DNA of 64,000 bases from Formicarius rufipectus (lineage: Eukaryota > Chordata > Aves > Passeriformes > Formicariidae). The notes under the pieces were generated by a model. That model ran no database searches. It was not told the DNA's origin and worked only from the letters and a program-made list of their open reading frames with translations. Below, piece after piece: positions 34,601-47,822 of this stretch. Within the stretch, counting starts at the first letter, position 1. Each line of letters starts with the position of its first letter. The stretch is taken from positions 473,608-537,607 of the forward strand of contig VXAU01006172.1 of assembly GCA_013399695.1 (NCBI GenBank). The letters are read 5' to 3'. The position numbers were made by a program, and so were the translations under genes.

Positions 34601-37600
34601 GCAGCTTATGAGTACAAGGACAACAAAATCCTATTGAATATGGCTTCCACCCTTCCAGTCATGCTCCCTTCTCCATATCCCTCTTATCTGTGACTGTTTT
34701 CCCTGCAGCAATTCATACCACATGCTTGGTCATGCTGGCAATGTGGAGGAGCCAATGTGTCTCCAGAGGAGGAGGATTTAGAATTAGCACAAAAATGCCT
34801 TCCTGGATTCTGTGCTGGTTCCAGCAATAGCTGTGCTATGAGGATACAGCCCTGTGGAGTGGGGACACAGGTCTGGTGCTGGGGAAGCTGTGAAGGGCCA
34901 CCAGTGCTGCTCCATATAAATGGGGTGAGCATTGTGGCACTGACTGGCATTTGGGCCCTGCTAAGGGCTGAGTGGCTCCTGGACATGAATCACACAGTGC
35001 CTTGATAAGGACGGATGTTACTCATCAGAATACCATGGACCCAATGCAGCAAAAGTGTCTTGGTCTATTTTGAAAACGTTATCTCATGCTCATTTCCTTG
35101 TACATCAGGCATTAGTATCGACAATTATCTACTAAAATAGTATGTTACTTGTTTCTAGGAAAGATCTTCTGCTACTTGCCGTCTTTCAACTGGGTTTTAT
35201 TTGTGCATGACAAATAAGGATGGGATTGAATTCAAATCAGGAATTCAATATGGTTTAAATGAAGCTGACAGGTAGCCAGCCTTTGAATAAAGAGCTGCTC
35301 ACCCTTGTCCAGTGGCAAGAATTTAGCCTGACCCACCAACACACCTGGGTGATCTCTCCTGCATATCCTTCACTAGGGTTTAGCATTTCTGCCCAGGGTT
35401 TATTTGGAGGATGATCTAATTCACCACAATTCATTTCTTCTCTTATTTCAGATTTCAGTGCCATTCAGGTAATGGTCAGTATTCATATTAGTGCAATATT
35501 TGGGTTTTAATTAAACACTGGCCTGTGTGATTGATCATAGTTTTGCAAATAATCTCAGGTATAAGGGGTAGGAATGAAACGGACTTTATTTGAGATCAGA
35601 TTTTGACATCCTTATGGTGAAAAATAATGAAGCCTTTGAATAGTCCTGTTACTTTCACTTATTTCTGTGGATCTTCTTCCAAGGCAAGACTTAGTGCAGT
35701 ATAATCTGGGCCTTTATGATTTAATATCTTCTGCTGACAAGGAAGCTTTACTGCTCCAACCCTCCAAGTATTTTGAATATTTTATGGCTTATCTCTGTCC
35801 TGATCTCTCCATCTTCCCTTAAAATGTGACTGGAATTTGGCTGCTGGATCACAAATACTAAATCTGTCATATTTTAAGGGTTTTTTTGAGTTCCTGAAGA
35901 TGTCACTGACTGTGCATGATGCATCTTTCAGGGACAGACAGTTTTCTGATAACCATTTTAGACGAATATTTAAGTGCACAAATATACAACTGCATTGCAG
36001 ACCAATGACCAGTTAGTGTTTAGCTCAGAGTTATGGTCATATTTTAATTTATCCTGTCTATTTTGCACTCAGGTGTGTAGTGAGGCCTACTAATACTTAA
36101 GTCAACATACTCTGCTGGAGGTTTTGCCTATGTTTTATCCCCCACCTTATTAAGAAAAATTTCCTCATCTTTTAAAATTCAAATTCTTTGAGAATTATAG
36201 AAAATTCTGAAGTCTTGAAATAAAATGCATTACCATAAAAGAAAGTTTCCAACTAAGTCACAGAAAACATATTTCTATATCAACATGCAAAACAGATGAG
36301 AAGCTGTAGTCTTAAGATCTGATCTCAAAAATGATGTGTAAATGTTTGAAGAGAAGTGTTGATTCAGTCCTCACAAGCAGAGTTTGCAGGAGAAACTCTT
36401 GGCTATGCTCTGGACTGCTCTATGTTTGGGAACCTGACTCATCTGCTGCTTATCAGGAAAAGTAAATTCTTCCTTCCCTTGATTCCTTATAGGAAGAGGA
36501 CAAAGCCAAGGAGCTGCCTGTTGGGAGCCCTGGCTAAGCGTTGGGGGGTGGTAGTGTTGGTGGTGGTGTTTCTATTAATCTGTGGATATAGTACAAATTA
36601 AGGTTAAAATACAATCCGTTATTTTTCCACCCGTCTTTATCAACAATAAGTTTGCTGTTTTAAATTCCCTTTAAATAAGACCATTCTGACCATATTTTTT
36701 CAAGACAGAGTGGTCAGCCTCTCAAGGCTGGATTTGGTTCAAAATAGGTATGTGAAGGAAACTTGTTCTTCTGGTTGTTTGGTTGGTTGGTTTTTTCCTC
36801 CAGCTGAAGAGAATTGGTCATTTTTAGTGTTCCGTGACATTTTTTCACCCCTGTTCTCTTAGATACACCCTGCTTCTTTTCCTCTCCTGCTCTGGTTTCA
36901 CATTCTTGCCCCTAGCAGAAGCACTCGGGAGGCTGCAGAGTATTCAGGAGACGTGAGCAGACTTGATGTTTTCTTAGCCCAAAGAGACATATTCACCCTT
37001 GACTGAATGCCATTAGCTTAATGTGTTATGCACATTAACTTTTGCTATGCTGTCCTGGGTACTTGACACAGCCTGTGACACCAGATCCTTCTTGTAGAGC
37101 TGTAAATGTAAATCAGTGTTCCTCATGGTCCTGTTCCTGTGGCATTTGTATAAATGAACACTACAGTCTGATTTGTACATCTGCTATGGTAAGCCTTTAA
37201 ATTTTCCAACACAGTAGCTTGCAGGGCCTGAAAAGGAGGTTTACTGGGAATTTAAGACAAGAACATTTAAGAATTGGCATATGATGGAATTAATGTAGTT
37301 AATTTTATTCTATAGCTGTGCAGTTTATCTACTTATGTTTCTGCCATTGCCTACGACACAAAAGCTCTCTGCTAATTACATTCACTGTGATCTCTGCAGC
37401 AACCATTCTGATCATCACAGGAAGATGGTATCTGTCAGCTCACAGCCTGCTTTTGCTTATGGGTAGAAACCAGAATTCCAGGTTTTTTTACCACTGTAAA
37501 CATTAAGCCAGGCTCATGTGAATTGATAAACTATGCCATCACTTGGTCTTGATGACAATGAAAAGCCAAGGTGCAAACAGCAGATGCCATGTGCTCTCAG

Positions 37601-39964
37601 AGGGAAATCCAACTGTATATCTTTTCCCATTTTCCTGGCTACGGGAACCCTTTCCTGCCCTGTCCCATCAGCCATTACCATTGTCATGCTTTTTCACTCT
37701 AGCCTCCCCTTCTACTGGATTCTCCTATCTCTGCCACTTCTCTCCCTTTTCAAAGTGAAATAATATTTTTCAAAAATTTGAAGCTGCCAGCATCCTTAGA
37801 GGAATTTATCAAGTAGATCTTTCATCAAGCATGAAAAGGCATGGTAGGACGCAGTGGATGAAAACAGGCAATAGACCCCTCCAGAGCAGAAATATGGCAC
37901 ACCCATAACCTGTAGCCCAGAGAGGCACCAGGCACGGGGGAGCAGGGCACCCAGAGGTGCCGCAGGCTGCTCTGCCCATAGGTCCCCGTTGGTGGCCCTG
38001 AGGCACATGGCATGGCCAGGGTTGCAGTGCAGAGGGACTTCTCAGGTCAGCAGGGAGCACAGGAGCTCCCTCTCTCTTCCCATCTGTCTTTGTGTTGATC
38101 CTCTAGGTACTGCAGGTCACCTCCCAGACCGGCCAGCTCTTGAGCTACCCATGTAAAGCCAAAGTGTGCTCACTGCCCTGTGCTGAGGATCTGCTGTGAG
38201 TTGCTGAGTTCTGCCCTGATTCTGCAGGACAAACAGGTGGGATTTCACAGGTTTTGGCACTTTCCTCAGTGGAAGCAATAGGTCCTGCAGTGGAATGCTC
38301 ATGTTTCAAAAAACTGTGCATTTGTGCTATGTGCCAAGAGGCTCAGGACTTCAGCTCCATCCAGGGAAGTAATCCAAAAAGCACAATAGAGATTACAGGT
38401 CCTATCATAAATTCCTGGCAATTTAAAAAGAAGTTCCTAATTTGGGGACTTGGTACTATTTTGCATCTCAGGTGAGAATTATTTTTTATAGGGAAATGTT
38501 GGAGTTAAATCCTTTTTATTTGTTACTAAATAAGCTGTATCAAAAAAGAGAAAGGACATACCAGGTTTCACAAGCAGGCTGTGTAGCAGGCAGATCCTCT
38601 TGTGTGACGATGCTGTTGCCCTCTCATGTACGCACACACACAGACGTTCATCGACAGAGTAATTCCTAACATATTACAGAATATGTTTGTATGTCAGCTC
38701 TTGTATTTTTAGCATTTATGTTTGCAATACTGATTTTCTGTTCTGTTGTGTAGAGGAAACAGTATAAAAGCAGCCTTTTGGGAGTGCAGAAGTATTTCCC
38801 TGTCTTTCTTCCCATATGATACTCTACTTTCAAAATACTAACAAGCAGATATTTCTTACCTCTTAAGTCTACTGCTTGGTTTTTTACTGCAAATAGGTAA
38901 CTTGCTGGGAACAAAGCTAGGACTCTATATGCTCCTCTAGACTGCAATTATTTCTTTATAATTAAAAGAAATCGCTCCCTTGCTGTTTCTCTCCTTCGGG
39001 ATAATTATTTAATGTAAATGAGTCCTTCTTGCACAAACACTGCCTCTCTTTCTCAGGCTTTTCATCTTTGCCAGGACTGATTAAAAAGACTGTCTATGAC
39101 TGAGAGCTCAGCTCATGTTTGGGAATAAAACTGAAATCTAACGTTGCAATTGCAGCAGCATAAAGGGCTTCTTTGTGCTCCTGTGCACATGTTTGAATGC
39201 TGAAACCTGGCTGCCCTGGAGGTTCACCCCCTCGTGGGTCAGGAGGCCAGGATGTGCCCCTCTCCTGTGGTGGACTTGCTGTTGGGTAAAAGCCCTATCC
39301 CACAGCACTGAAAAGAAAACCCAGCCCAGCCTAGAGCATCCACCTGAACCCACTGATATATCTCTTATCTTGTTTTCCCACTTGAACAAGAGGCTGGAGG
39401 AGCTGTTACCTGTCTAATTGTAAGATCTACTATATTTGTTTTCCAGTTTAAGGACATTTAAAACACAGACTATATAGTGCTGGTTGTTAAATAGCAGAGC
39501 ACAGTTTCACAAAACCTGTAGTCTCTCACCATGTTCCCTCCTGTGTGTCATCCCCACTCTCACAGTGCCTCTGGGTTGCCTGTCTTGTACGCAAGGAGCT
39601 TTCTAACGCTCACCCCACAGGTGTATAGAGTTTCCTGTGGATTGCAGCAGTATTGCCAGGACCTTGTGAGAGCAAGTTCCTTTGCCTGCCTCTGTCTCTG
39701 TTTTGAAACTTTCCATACAGGACAGTGCCCATGGGGAATCAGATCCCCATGACCATGGGTGAAGAAGAGATGTAAGGGAGAATTAAGGAATAATGATTCC
39801 TCTGAATCAAGATCCCACAGATTTGGATTTCATGCCACTGTTCTTCATCACTGGGTAGTTAGATGCTGAATGAGTATTAACAAAGGGCTTTGTCCTGCTG
39901 TCACAGGGAGAGAGTCCTGATGATGCCAGTAGGAGAGGGGCAGACTTTAGTGATATGCATTGAA
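28613..39964. other. Gene desert, left part
   Basis: About 11 kb without a recognised gene. GC-richer patches at 29.0-30.3 kb carry chance frames; AT-rich patches at 33.6-34.4 and 35.5-36.3 kb are full of stops. TA-rich microsatellite-like sequence lies near 31,741-31,812. No CR1 or LTR was recognised in this part. Confidence 0.5.
31741..31812. repeat. TA-rich simple sequence
   Basis: Interrupted TATA/CATATATA units, including TATATATGTATATACTGTAT, in non-coding DNA. Confidence 0.6.
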
Positions 39965-40375
39965 CCATCATAGAATGGTTTGTGTTGGAAAAAACATTTG
40001 GTTCCAACCTGCCTGCTTGTGGGCAGGGACACCTCCCACTAGACCAGATTTCTTGAAGCCCCATCCAACCCAGCCTTGAATCCTTCCAGGGATGGGGCAT
40101 GCACAACTTATCTGAGCAACTTGTTCCAATACCTTACCTTGCAGTAAAGAATTGCTTCCTAATATCAAATTTAAACCTACCCTCTTTCAGTTTAAGGCCA
40201 TCACCCTTGTCCTATCACTACATGCCCTTGTAAGAAGTCCCTCTTCAGCTCTCTTGTAGCCCACTTCAGGTACTGGAAAGTTCTGTAAGATCTCCCTGAA
40301 GCCTTCTCATTTCCAGGCTGACCAGCTCCAACTTTCTTAGTCTATCTTCCTAGGAGAGGTGCTTCAGCCCTCTCA
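39965..40375 (-). mobile_element. CR1 LINE, 3' fragment
   Basis: Reading the minus strand, the piece ends in the CR1 3' signature: GGTTGGAACCAAATG..., then AACACAAACCATTCTATGATG. Further inside lie the conserved CR1 3'-UTR segments that on the + strand read AGCAACTTGTTCCAATACC, GAATTGCTTCCTAATATCA and CATCACCCTTGTCCTATCAC. It is 5'-truncated, as is usual for CR1, and clearly diverged. CR1 is the dominant avian retrotransposon and ends in short repeats instead of poly(A). Confidence 0.93.
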
Positions 40376-43300
40376 CATCAAATCAAATTATGACATCTGA
40401 TCATCAAGTTGTGAGACCCAGAGTGGCAGGAATGCAGAGGCAGAGAGGTAAAGGGACTTTGTCCATGATGCAACTGGAGTCAAGCCTGGGGTGTTTTTTT
40501 AAAGCTGGATTGTAGTGTTGGTAGGTGGCCTGTCTCGTTCACTCTGACGTCCTCATTATGTACCAAGCTTCCTGTGGGTGCTGTGAATGGTTGTCTGTAT
40601 AGACACATGTGAGAGTATATATCAGTCTCATGTGGGAAAGCAGCCCTGTCAAAAAAGAGGGATAAAAGTATTTTCATTTCTCAATGTTCAGTTGCCAGTT
40701 GCTTATGCACATTACTATGTGCTGTGATTTCCACTACGAGATTTTGCAAGGAATAAAAAGATGAGAGAGATTTTCTTTTTCTTTCCAGATCTCCTTGTCA
40801 CAAAACCTTCTCACTAGAAAATGGAGAGATTGTAATTATCCTGTGCTGGAGGATGGCATGTAAGGGAGGCTGTAACTGGAGATCTCTTCTGTGAACACAT
40901 GGATGCATTTGGGGAACTTGAACTGTCCTTATGCCAGGACACTTTTACCATGGAGATGAAATTTCTGGAATTATTAAATTTATTATGTGGCATACATGTG
41001 TAATCCAGTAAGCATTTGAACAAAAATTAATTGTGCCGGTATCATTTGTAACCCAGTTAATTTTTGTAAGTCCCTCATGTTTTATGTAGCCTGTACTGAG
41101 GATGAACTTTAATTTGAATAAAGGAATGTATAACTGTATTAATTACCTCAGATTGGGTCATGAATATTAACTAATTAGTGGTATGATGGTTCAAATTCCA
41201 AGGCCTTTAAGACCTATGGAGACTGGAAGGGGCTTTAGTCAAATTTAGCCATGTGTTATGGTGCTAGGAACATTTTCTCAAGTAATTAGGGTATAGGCTG
41301 ATAAATGAAAAGGAACCACCCCAATATCACTGTAGGATCATTAGGTGAGAAATGCAATCTTTTCAAAACCTTTGTTAAAATGTTAAGTGATCTTAAAAGT
41401 GCCTAAAATCAAGGTCCTCAGCCGAGTGCCCGCATGGATGTGTGCCAGTAGTGACATGTCCCTAGCCAGCTGGACCCAAGCCAGCTCTGACCCAGCTGTA
41501 CTAGTATGATCCTGTGCTGGAGCCACTGAGGCTTCGCATGTCCTTGTGCAACAAGAGCTGATTCCTGGAGCAGATGGGAGGAAGGGCTACCCTTTGCTGT
41601 ACTGTCCTGACCTGGCTTTTCCGAGGTTCATCCTGTGTACTTCTCCAACTAAGCATTCATTGAAGATCCTGCTTGCTGATTAGGCTTTTGACATTGCCTG
41701 GCCAAAAGGACATCTTCAAGTTAAGGAATATTGGTCTTTCTGTAAATCTTCATGTACCCATTTACATTCTTGATGTTCCTCTTTATCCCTGGATTTCTCA
41801 GCTGTGTTTTATTTCATCAGTGCGTATGGTGTGACATGCAGTTAACTCCTGACTGGCAAGGTGTAGGCTGCACATGCCAACATCAGTGGTGACATATTTG
41901 AGACCTGCTTTTTATAGATATTCTGTAAGAGTTTCATAAAACAGGAGTGTCTAGTGAACATCCCTGTCAGAAAGCAAATTCACCAAATGTTGGGGGAAGA
42001 GGAGACAAAAGAAGATATAACAACAAAAATTATTTCAGCTGCCTGCCTGAGTAAAGAATTTTGCATTTTAAAATATCTTGTGTGTTAATTATCTGCCTGT
42101 TTTTTGGTCTCTTTTCAGGGGATGACTACAATTGTAGGCACACTAGCAGATGGGGATTAACTAATTCTGTACACAGAAGACAGCATCACCACAACCTAGG
42201 CTGTCATGCTGTGAACAGTCAGCATCCAATTTCTCAAGCTGGTAGACAAGTCAATATGCACATATGCTACTGAGAGAGTTTCCAAAGCACCTTGGTAGGC
42301 TCACTCTCTGAATCCTCTTGGATTCAGTAGGAGAAAAATCATATGTTCCAAAAAGGACTTGCACATCTGTGACTGTCTTTGCAAGGGAAGTCTTCTTTAT
42401 ACACTAGTTTTCACTTTACATAATCAATTTATTTTCCAGCTTAGTTTCTGCCTTGCCTTATCACCTTCCCAGACCTGTCTGCCTAGAGCTCTTGATTCAC
42501 AGGAAGGAATGAGAGGGAGTGTTTTTCCTGGTGTCTATGAGTATTCTACCTCCCAGGACAAAAGGTAGGGGTTACCACATCTTTTGACTTAGCTTTTTGA
42601 GACAGAGGGGTTTTTTAATTAGCTGTTTGATTATGCATTTAATTTCCTTAGATATTATTTTATTAATAGACAATATATGCCATAGAAACTGTGCTAGGAA
42701 CATTGCTGAAAAATTGTTAATTTTTTTATGTTGTCATCCCCTTTGTCTTTCTAACATTCTTTAGATCATCCAAGGTTCAATAAGGCTGTTTATTGTGCTC
42801 TCTGTTTACAGAGAAAATGAAGATGTGGCCCTCCATGCCCCATGGGACAACATATTCATTTTCAGAAGGGTGGTGTTTTGGCTCAGCGGCTCATGAGGTG
42901 CTACGTCTGAGAAAGCTGCAGGAGCCACCCTTTGCCTTTTAGCATCTTCTCTGGTAGCTACGTGGTGTCTGCTCAGGATCCCATTTTGAGATGTTAAACT
43001 CTCCTCCTAGGTTATGTGTGAGCATTTGCTCTTAACCTTAGTCTGTGAAGTGCCCTAAAGTGTTTGTCATTTCTTTGCTAGGCAGAAGAATATATCAGTG
43101 AGGTCTTTGAGAATCTGGCAGGAGTCTTACTAACGATGTAACTTCAAGAAGAACCCACAACATTTTTCCATAGTTTTAAGTCCTTAATTACCTAGCTATA
43201 GCTATTGTTCAGGTATCTTCTCCAATCTCAGGGGCACAAATACGTAATACAATGCAACGTCCTAAGTCTTAAGAAATCTTACAGTATTTCATGCTAATTT

Positions 43301-46300
43301 TTTATTTATGGAGGATGGTGCTTGGCAAACAGGATAGCTGCTGTAAATATTCATAAATAGGGTGTACTTTGGCAGTCCTCCTCATCAATCATTTTTCTTT
43401 GATACTTGGAAATAAGATTTTTCTTTTTCATATTTCTTAGTAGTGTTAGTTAGAGTGATTAAAAAAACAATACACTCTTTATTGTGATTTCTTAAAGTGC
43501 TGCTCTTTTTTTTCCACTGCAGTATTTTTTTCTGTTCAGTTGACTGTTTCTGTAAGGCATAATTGATCAAATGAAGGCTGTTGGAAATGAGCCAATTTGA
43601 TTAATTAGTTAGCTATTTCCTAGCAATGTTTTTAATCTTACATAGTCAGTCAGTGGCAGAACAGATTGTGGTGTAACGTAATAAATGTAATTATAGTCTG
43701 CATAGATTGTGTTTCTTCAAACAGGCTCCTATTCAAAAATGAAGATATGTCACAAGTGATCAGGTTTTAATCATTTTACACTGTGACTTCATAAATAGAC
43801 TGTTAGTATACATTTATTACAGCATGTGAGAGTGCTTCACAAAGTCAATTTTAATATTAATTATTTAGGTGGCTCACTAGAAAGTGATATTAATGCATCC
43901 AAGGGTTCTGATGAATCCTTCTCGGGTGACAAAAATGAGCTTTAATTGCGAGTAGCCCCAGGTGAAGTCAGGACACTGCAAGCGTTCCCAAGACAGTTAA
44001 TTTAAGCTCAATAGTTGGTGATGGATGCTTAGCAGAAGTACTTCTGTGGTCTCATTTTGTGCCGTGTAGTTAGAGAGAGTGAAAAAGGACAATTTTAATG
44101 CAAGTTGTTGTATCTTCTAAAGAACTCACAGCTCTGGTGGGTTCAAATGGCCTTTCACACCCCTTCTTCCGTTTCCCTCACAAAACCCGAGCTGTGTAAA
44201 TGCATTTATAACCGTGCGTGCCCCCGTCACTTTCTAGTTCTCTGTTACTACCCAGTGCAACCCCTGTGCAGAGATAAGACTTTGTGGTTCTGCATCATTC
44301 CTAAACCCTGTACTGGCAGCTTGCATATCAAGGAAGGTATGAAAAAGTTTCTATTCACTCTTCAGACAGACTGCAGAGAATTATATGGGTGAGTAAGTTC
44401 TCTTTATGAAGCCTGGGTGATGGGGAAGGAGGAGCATGCTATCCTTTCCTCTGGGGCAAGGTTAGCATTTACAGTGGAGGATGGCATTTACTCATGAGGA
44501 GGGCACAGAGCAGCTCAACCTTTATTAAAGACTGATGTCTAGGAGGGAGTGCTTGGCAGGGCAGAGCTAGCTGAAAATAGGTTTGTGTCCCCCCAGCTAG
44601 CTTCACGTGCACAAAGCCAGTCTGCTGTATTTCTGCAGATATTGTGTGTTGACCAGGGACCCTCCCCACCTGGACCTCAGCCTCTGCAGGGGATGTGCTT
44701 TTCTGTACTCCACAAGGTGACAGATTCAGACTTTGTTTTTTCTCACCTTTGCTTTGATAGCCCTACATACAGGATTCCTCAAAATATGCTGCCTACCAAG
44801 AAAAGAAACATCTCATTCAGATGCTGTCTTTACAGCAAAGTTCATGATGTGTCTCCCAGTCACAATAAGGATTTACTGGGGAAGAAAGTGAGTGAGCTAA
44901 ATAGTTACAGCTGTTTCTCCCCACTCCTGTTGGCAGCCCTACTGCTGGTTGGCATCCTTGCCTTTGCCAGTGACTGATAGTCACCTAGCTGTGCACCCCA
45001 AGAACAGAAGCACCTGCTTCTGCTCTGGGCAACAGCCTCTGCTGCACAGCAGAACATGGGAACAACTTATGTGCATATAAATGGAGTTTCATACTTTAAA
45101 AAATCTACCAAGATAAGTAGATGTTTTTTGTTTAAAAAATACATTGTAGAGAAAAACTTAATTTGGGAAATCCTGCACCTTTCACATGTAGACATATTTA
45201 GATGATCATATTCCCTTCTGGCCGTATAATATATGCATGAGGTTTTCTGCAATACACTACCCTTTCTTGATTATGCAGCCTTTTCAGAAAAGTCCTATTC
45301 TTTTTTTTTTTTTTATGTAAATGGAACTGGAGGAAGATGGCTTTTGATTTATACACAAATCAATACTCCCTTCTGATTGAACTCATCACTGCACTGCTGT
45401 AATTATATTCATGAATTTTGTGTAGGTGTAAGACAGGAAGCAATTATCGGCCACAGTCATGAATGAATATAAAAGAAATATCACTTTTCTTTGGAACCAT
45501 AACATTAACTACATTCTCTATCTAATGTCAGCCCCTTTCATGTGACTTCTGCTAAATTCACTGTTGTTTGGCTGAGGAAAAAGTAATAACAGATAGTTGT
45601 GACTAAAGAACATCTGCTTGAATTTGCAGTGATGCAGTGTTTAGAGCTTTGACTTACTGAAGAAAGCAAATGTTTTTAATTTATGTCAAATCAGGTTATG
45701 GTTTTAGTTCAAGCATTTTCTGTTTAAGTGAAAGTTAATCGTGGCTGTAATTCATTCCTTGGTGATTCTCTGCAGTGGCAGGTGTTGCAGGAGCATTTCA
45801 GGAAAGTATCATCAAGGCAGTTTCACTGGTAAAAGGCATAAATAAGGATGATCTGAATAATTTTAATTAGCAGTATTCAGTCACCTGGCTCTTGAGAGGT
45901 ATCATTGTAGCACAGACATCATTACTGTAAAAAAAGCTTTCATCTAAACACTGATATTTGATGTATGACTTTGAAATGCATCAGTCACCAGCAGGCACTT
46001 GCATGTGCTCAACTGTAGTCCCCAAGGTGTATCCACCCTCAGGCACTATCCCTACCTCTGCTCAGCCACAGCTATTCACCTAACAGGGGCTAACAAAGAC
46101 CAGCTTGAGGACTAGAAAAAGTGGTGTCGACTGCCAAAAGGATGAAGAGCCACTAGGGGAGGTTTAGGGGAGCATTGTTCCCTTTGAGGTCCTGTGTGGA
46201 AAACAGGAGGAGAGAAAATTGGGTTATACTGGCAGATGGTATCAGCCCTCAAGCTGCAGAGGGTTTGTACAGGCTTCAGGGAGTCTTCTATAATGGCAAA

Positions 46301-47566
46301 GTCAGGGTTCGAATGTTGCAGGGACCAGGGCTCACCTCTTACTGCCAAAGGACTGGTCTAAGTCAGGTCAGCTTACTTGTCACGGTCCCAGACCTGTGGC
46401 AGGCCAGGGGGATAAAATGCCTTAGGCATCAGTGAGGGATTCCTCTGGGTTTGGAGGCTGCCAGAGTTCATTGAACTGATTTGCCTCCTCTCTTGTGTTG
46501 TAAGGTCCTTTTATGGTGCAATTTTTTCACAGACTTTGTATCACATCACACTTATTGTATCATAGACTGAAGAGCTTCTATTTATGGCTGTTCACTGCTT
46601 CCCTTCTTAGAGGCCCTCTTCCAAGTAGCTTTAAAGCTGATGTGCCTAAAGTGGGATTTTTTTTCTTAATGATAGTAATTAACCTCTGAATTGCCAACTT
46701 CACCTCTGGTTGTTCCTTTCTGTACATTTTTGTGTATGTGCAAATGACATAAAATGGAGACCTGCTAATCCATGCATTTGCACTTACTGCATATCTCATT
46801 TAGGGTGCAAGGCTAAGTACATGCATGCCCTAAGGATGCATTAACTTTCTTCCCACTTGAACTAGTATTTTTGCATTATAATCCCAATTCCACATTTAGG
46901 TGTCAAAGTAGATTGTAAAAATATTTATTGTGGTCTATTGTAATAATAACTGTGCTGTTCCCAGATTTCACTAAAAGAACTCTGTTGAAAAGCCGATAAT
47001 TTTTTTAGGACTTAAAAAAAGGTTCAGAAGGTTAACTTCTCCCCCTTTTACTAAATAATAGCTGAGAAGGGAGGGCTGATCTCTGTAGCAGGTACTTTGT
47101 TGTATTCTGCGGAGCTGTTATACACATCTCTGTGCCTAAGGGACAGATATAACCTACCCTAAAGTTAGTCAGTGGCAGCCTGAGCCTCAGAGGTCACCAG
47201 TACTGCAGCTCTCACTGGAGTGCCTCCATCGTATGTACACGTTCAGCTCAGGTGTGTCCATGTGCATGTACTGACACTGCTGTTAAATTTTACAAAACAC
47301 GTAATATGGAGCTTGTGCTGAGGATGTGGCTTGATGCTGGCAGAAGGATCTGCAGCTGACACCTGTTCTAACATAAAGCTCCTTCAAACAAAGTTAACAA
47401 GCTGAATTTTCTTGAGGACAGACAAATGAGAATGGTGAGTTCATGATGACTTGGTGCTTGGCATCCTGCAACGAGCTTGAGAATGCTGTCAGTCTGCCAT
47501 GAAGCTGAGACCAGAATAACTGTGACCTTCATCTTTCCTAAGCCCCAGAGGATCTGAGCTGGCCTT
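40376..47566. other. Gene desert, central part
   Basis: About 7 kb with no recognised gene. A segment at 40,420-40,490 vaguely resembles a MIR core. AT-rich islands with TAATTA-type motifs occur at 41.08-41.18, 42.6-44.03 and 45.3-45.7 kb and look like possible conserved non-coding elements. The frame at 44,549-44,977 ends in a hydrophobic stretch but lacks a signal or domain context. Confidence 0.5.
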
Positions 47567-47822
47567 GGGACAGGACAAGAGGTAATGGTCTTAAACTAAA
47601 AGAGAATTGATTTAGATCAGATATAAGGAAGAAGTTTTTTACAATGAGGAACAGGAACCTGTAACAAGTTGCCCAGAGAGGTGGTAGATATTTCATCCCT
47701 GGGAACATACAAGATCAGGTTGGATGTGGCTCTGAGTAACCTGATCTAGTTGTGAATGTCCCTGCTTACTGCAGGAGTTAGACTAGATGGCCTTTAGAAG
47801 TCCCTTCCAACACGATCTATGG
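47567..47822 (+). mobile_element. CR1 LINE, 3' fragment
   Basis: The + strand carries the CR1 3' end in order: GACAGGACAAGAGGTAATGG, a GATCAGATATAAGGAAGAAG segment, TTGCCCAGAGAGGTGGTAGA, CAGGTTGGATGTGGCTCTGA and the terminal ACTAGATGGCCTTTAGAAGT followed by CCCTTCCAACACGATCTATG. It is 5'-truncated and in the opposite orientation to the other two 3' fragments. Confidence 0.95.

Noticed and set aside
44549..44977. 142-codon frame ending in a hydrophobic LLLAALLLVGILAF stretch
   Set aside because: A single C-terminal hydrophobic run without other features can occur by chance; no upstream promoter or splice signals and no known family.
46295..46325. GGTTCGAAT resembling a tRNA B box
   Set aside because: The only A-box-like word is too far upstream and no cloverleaf could be drawn.
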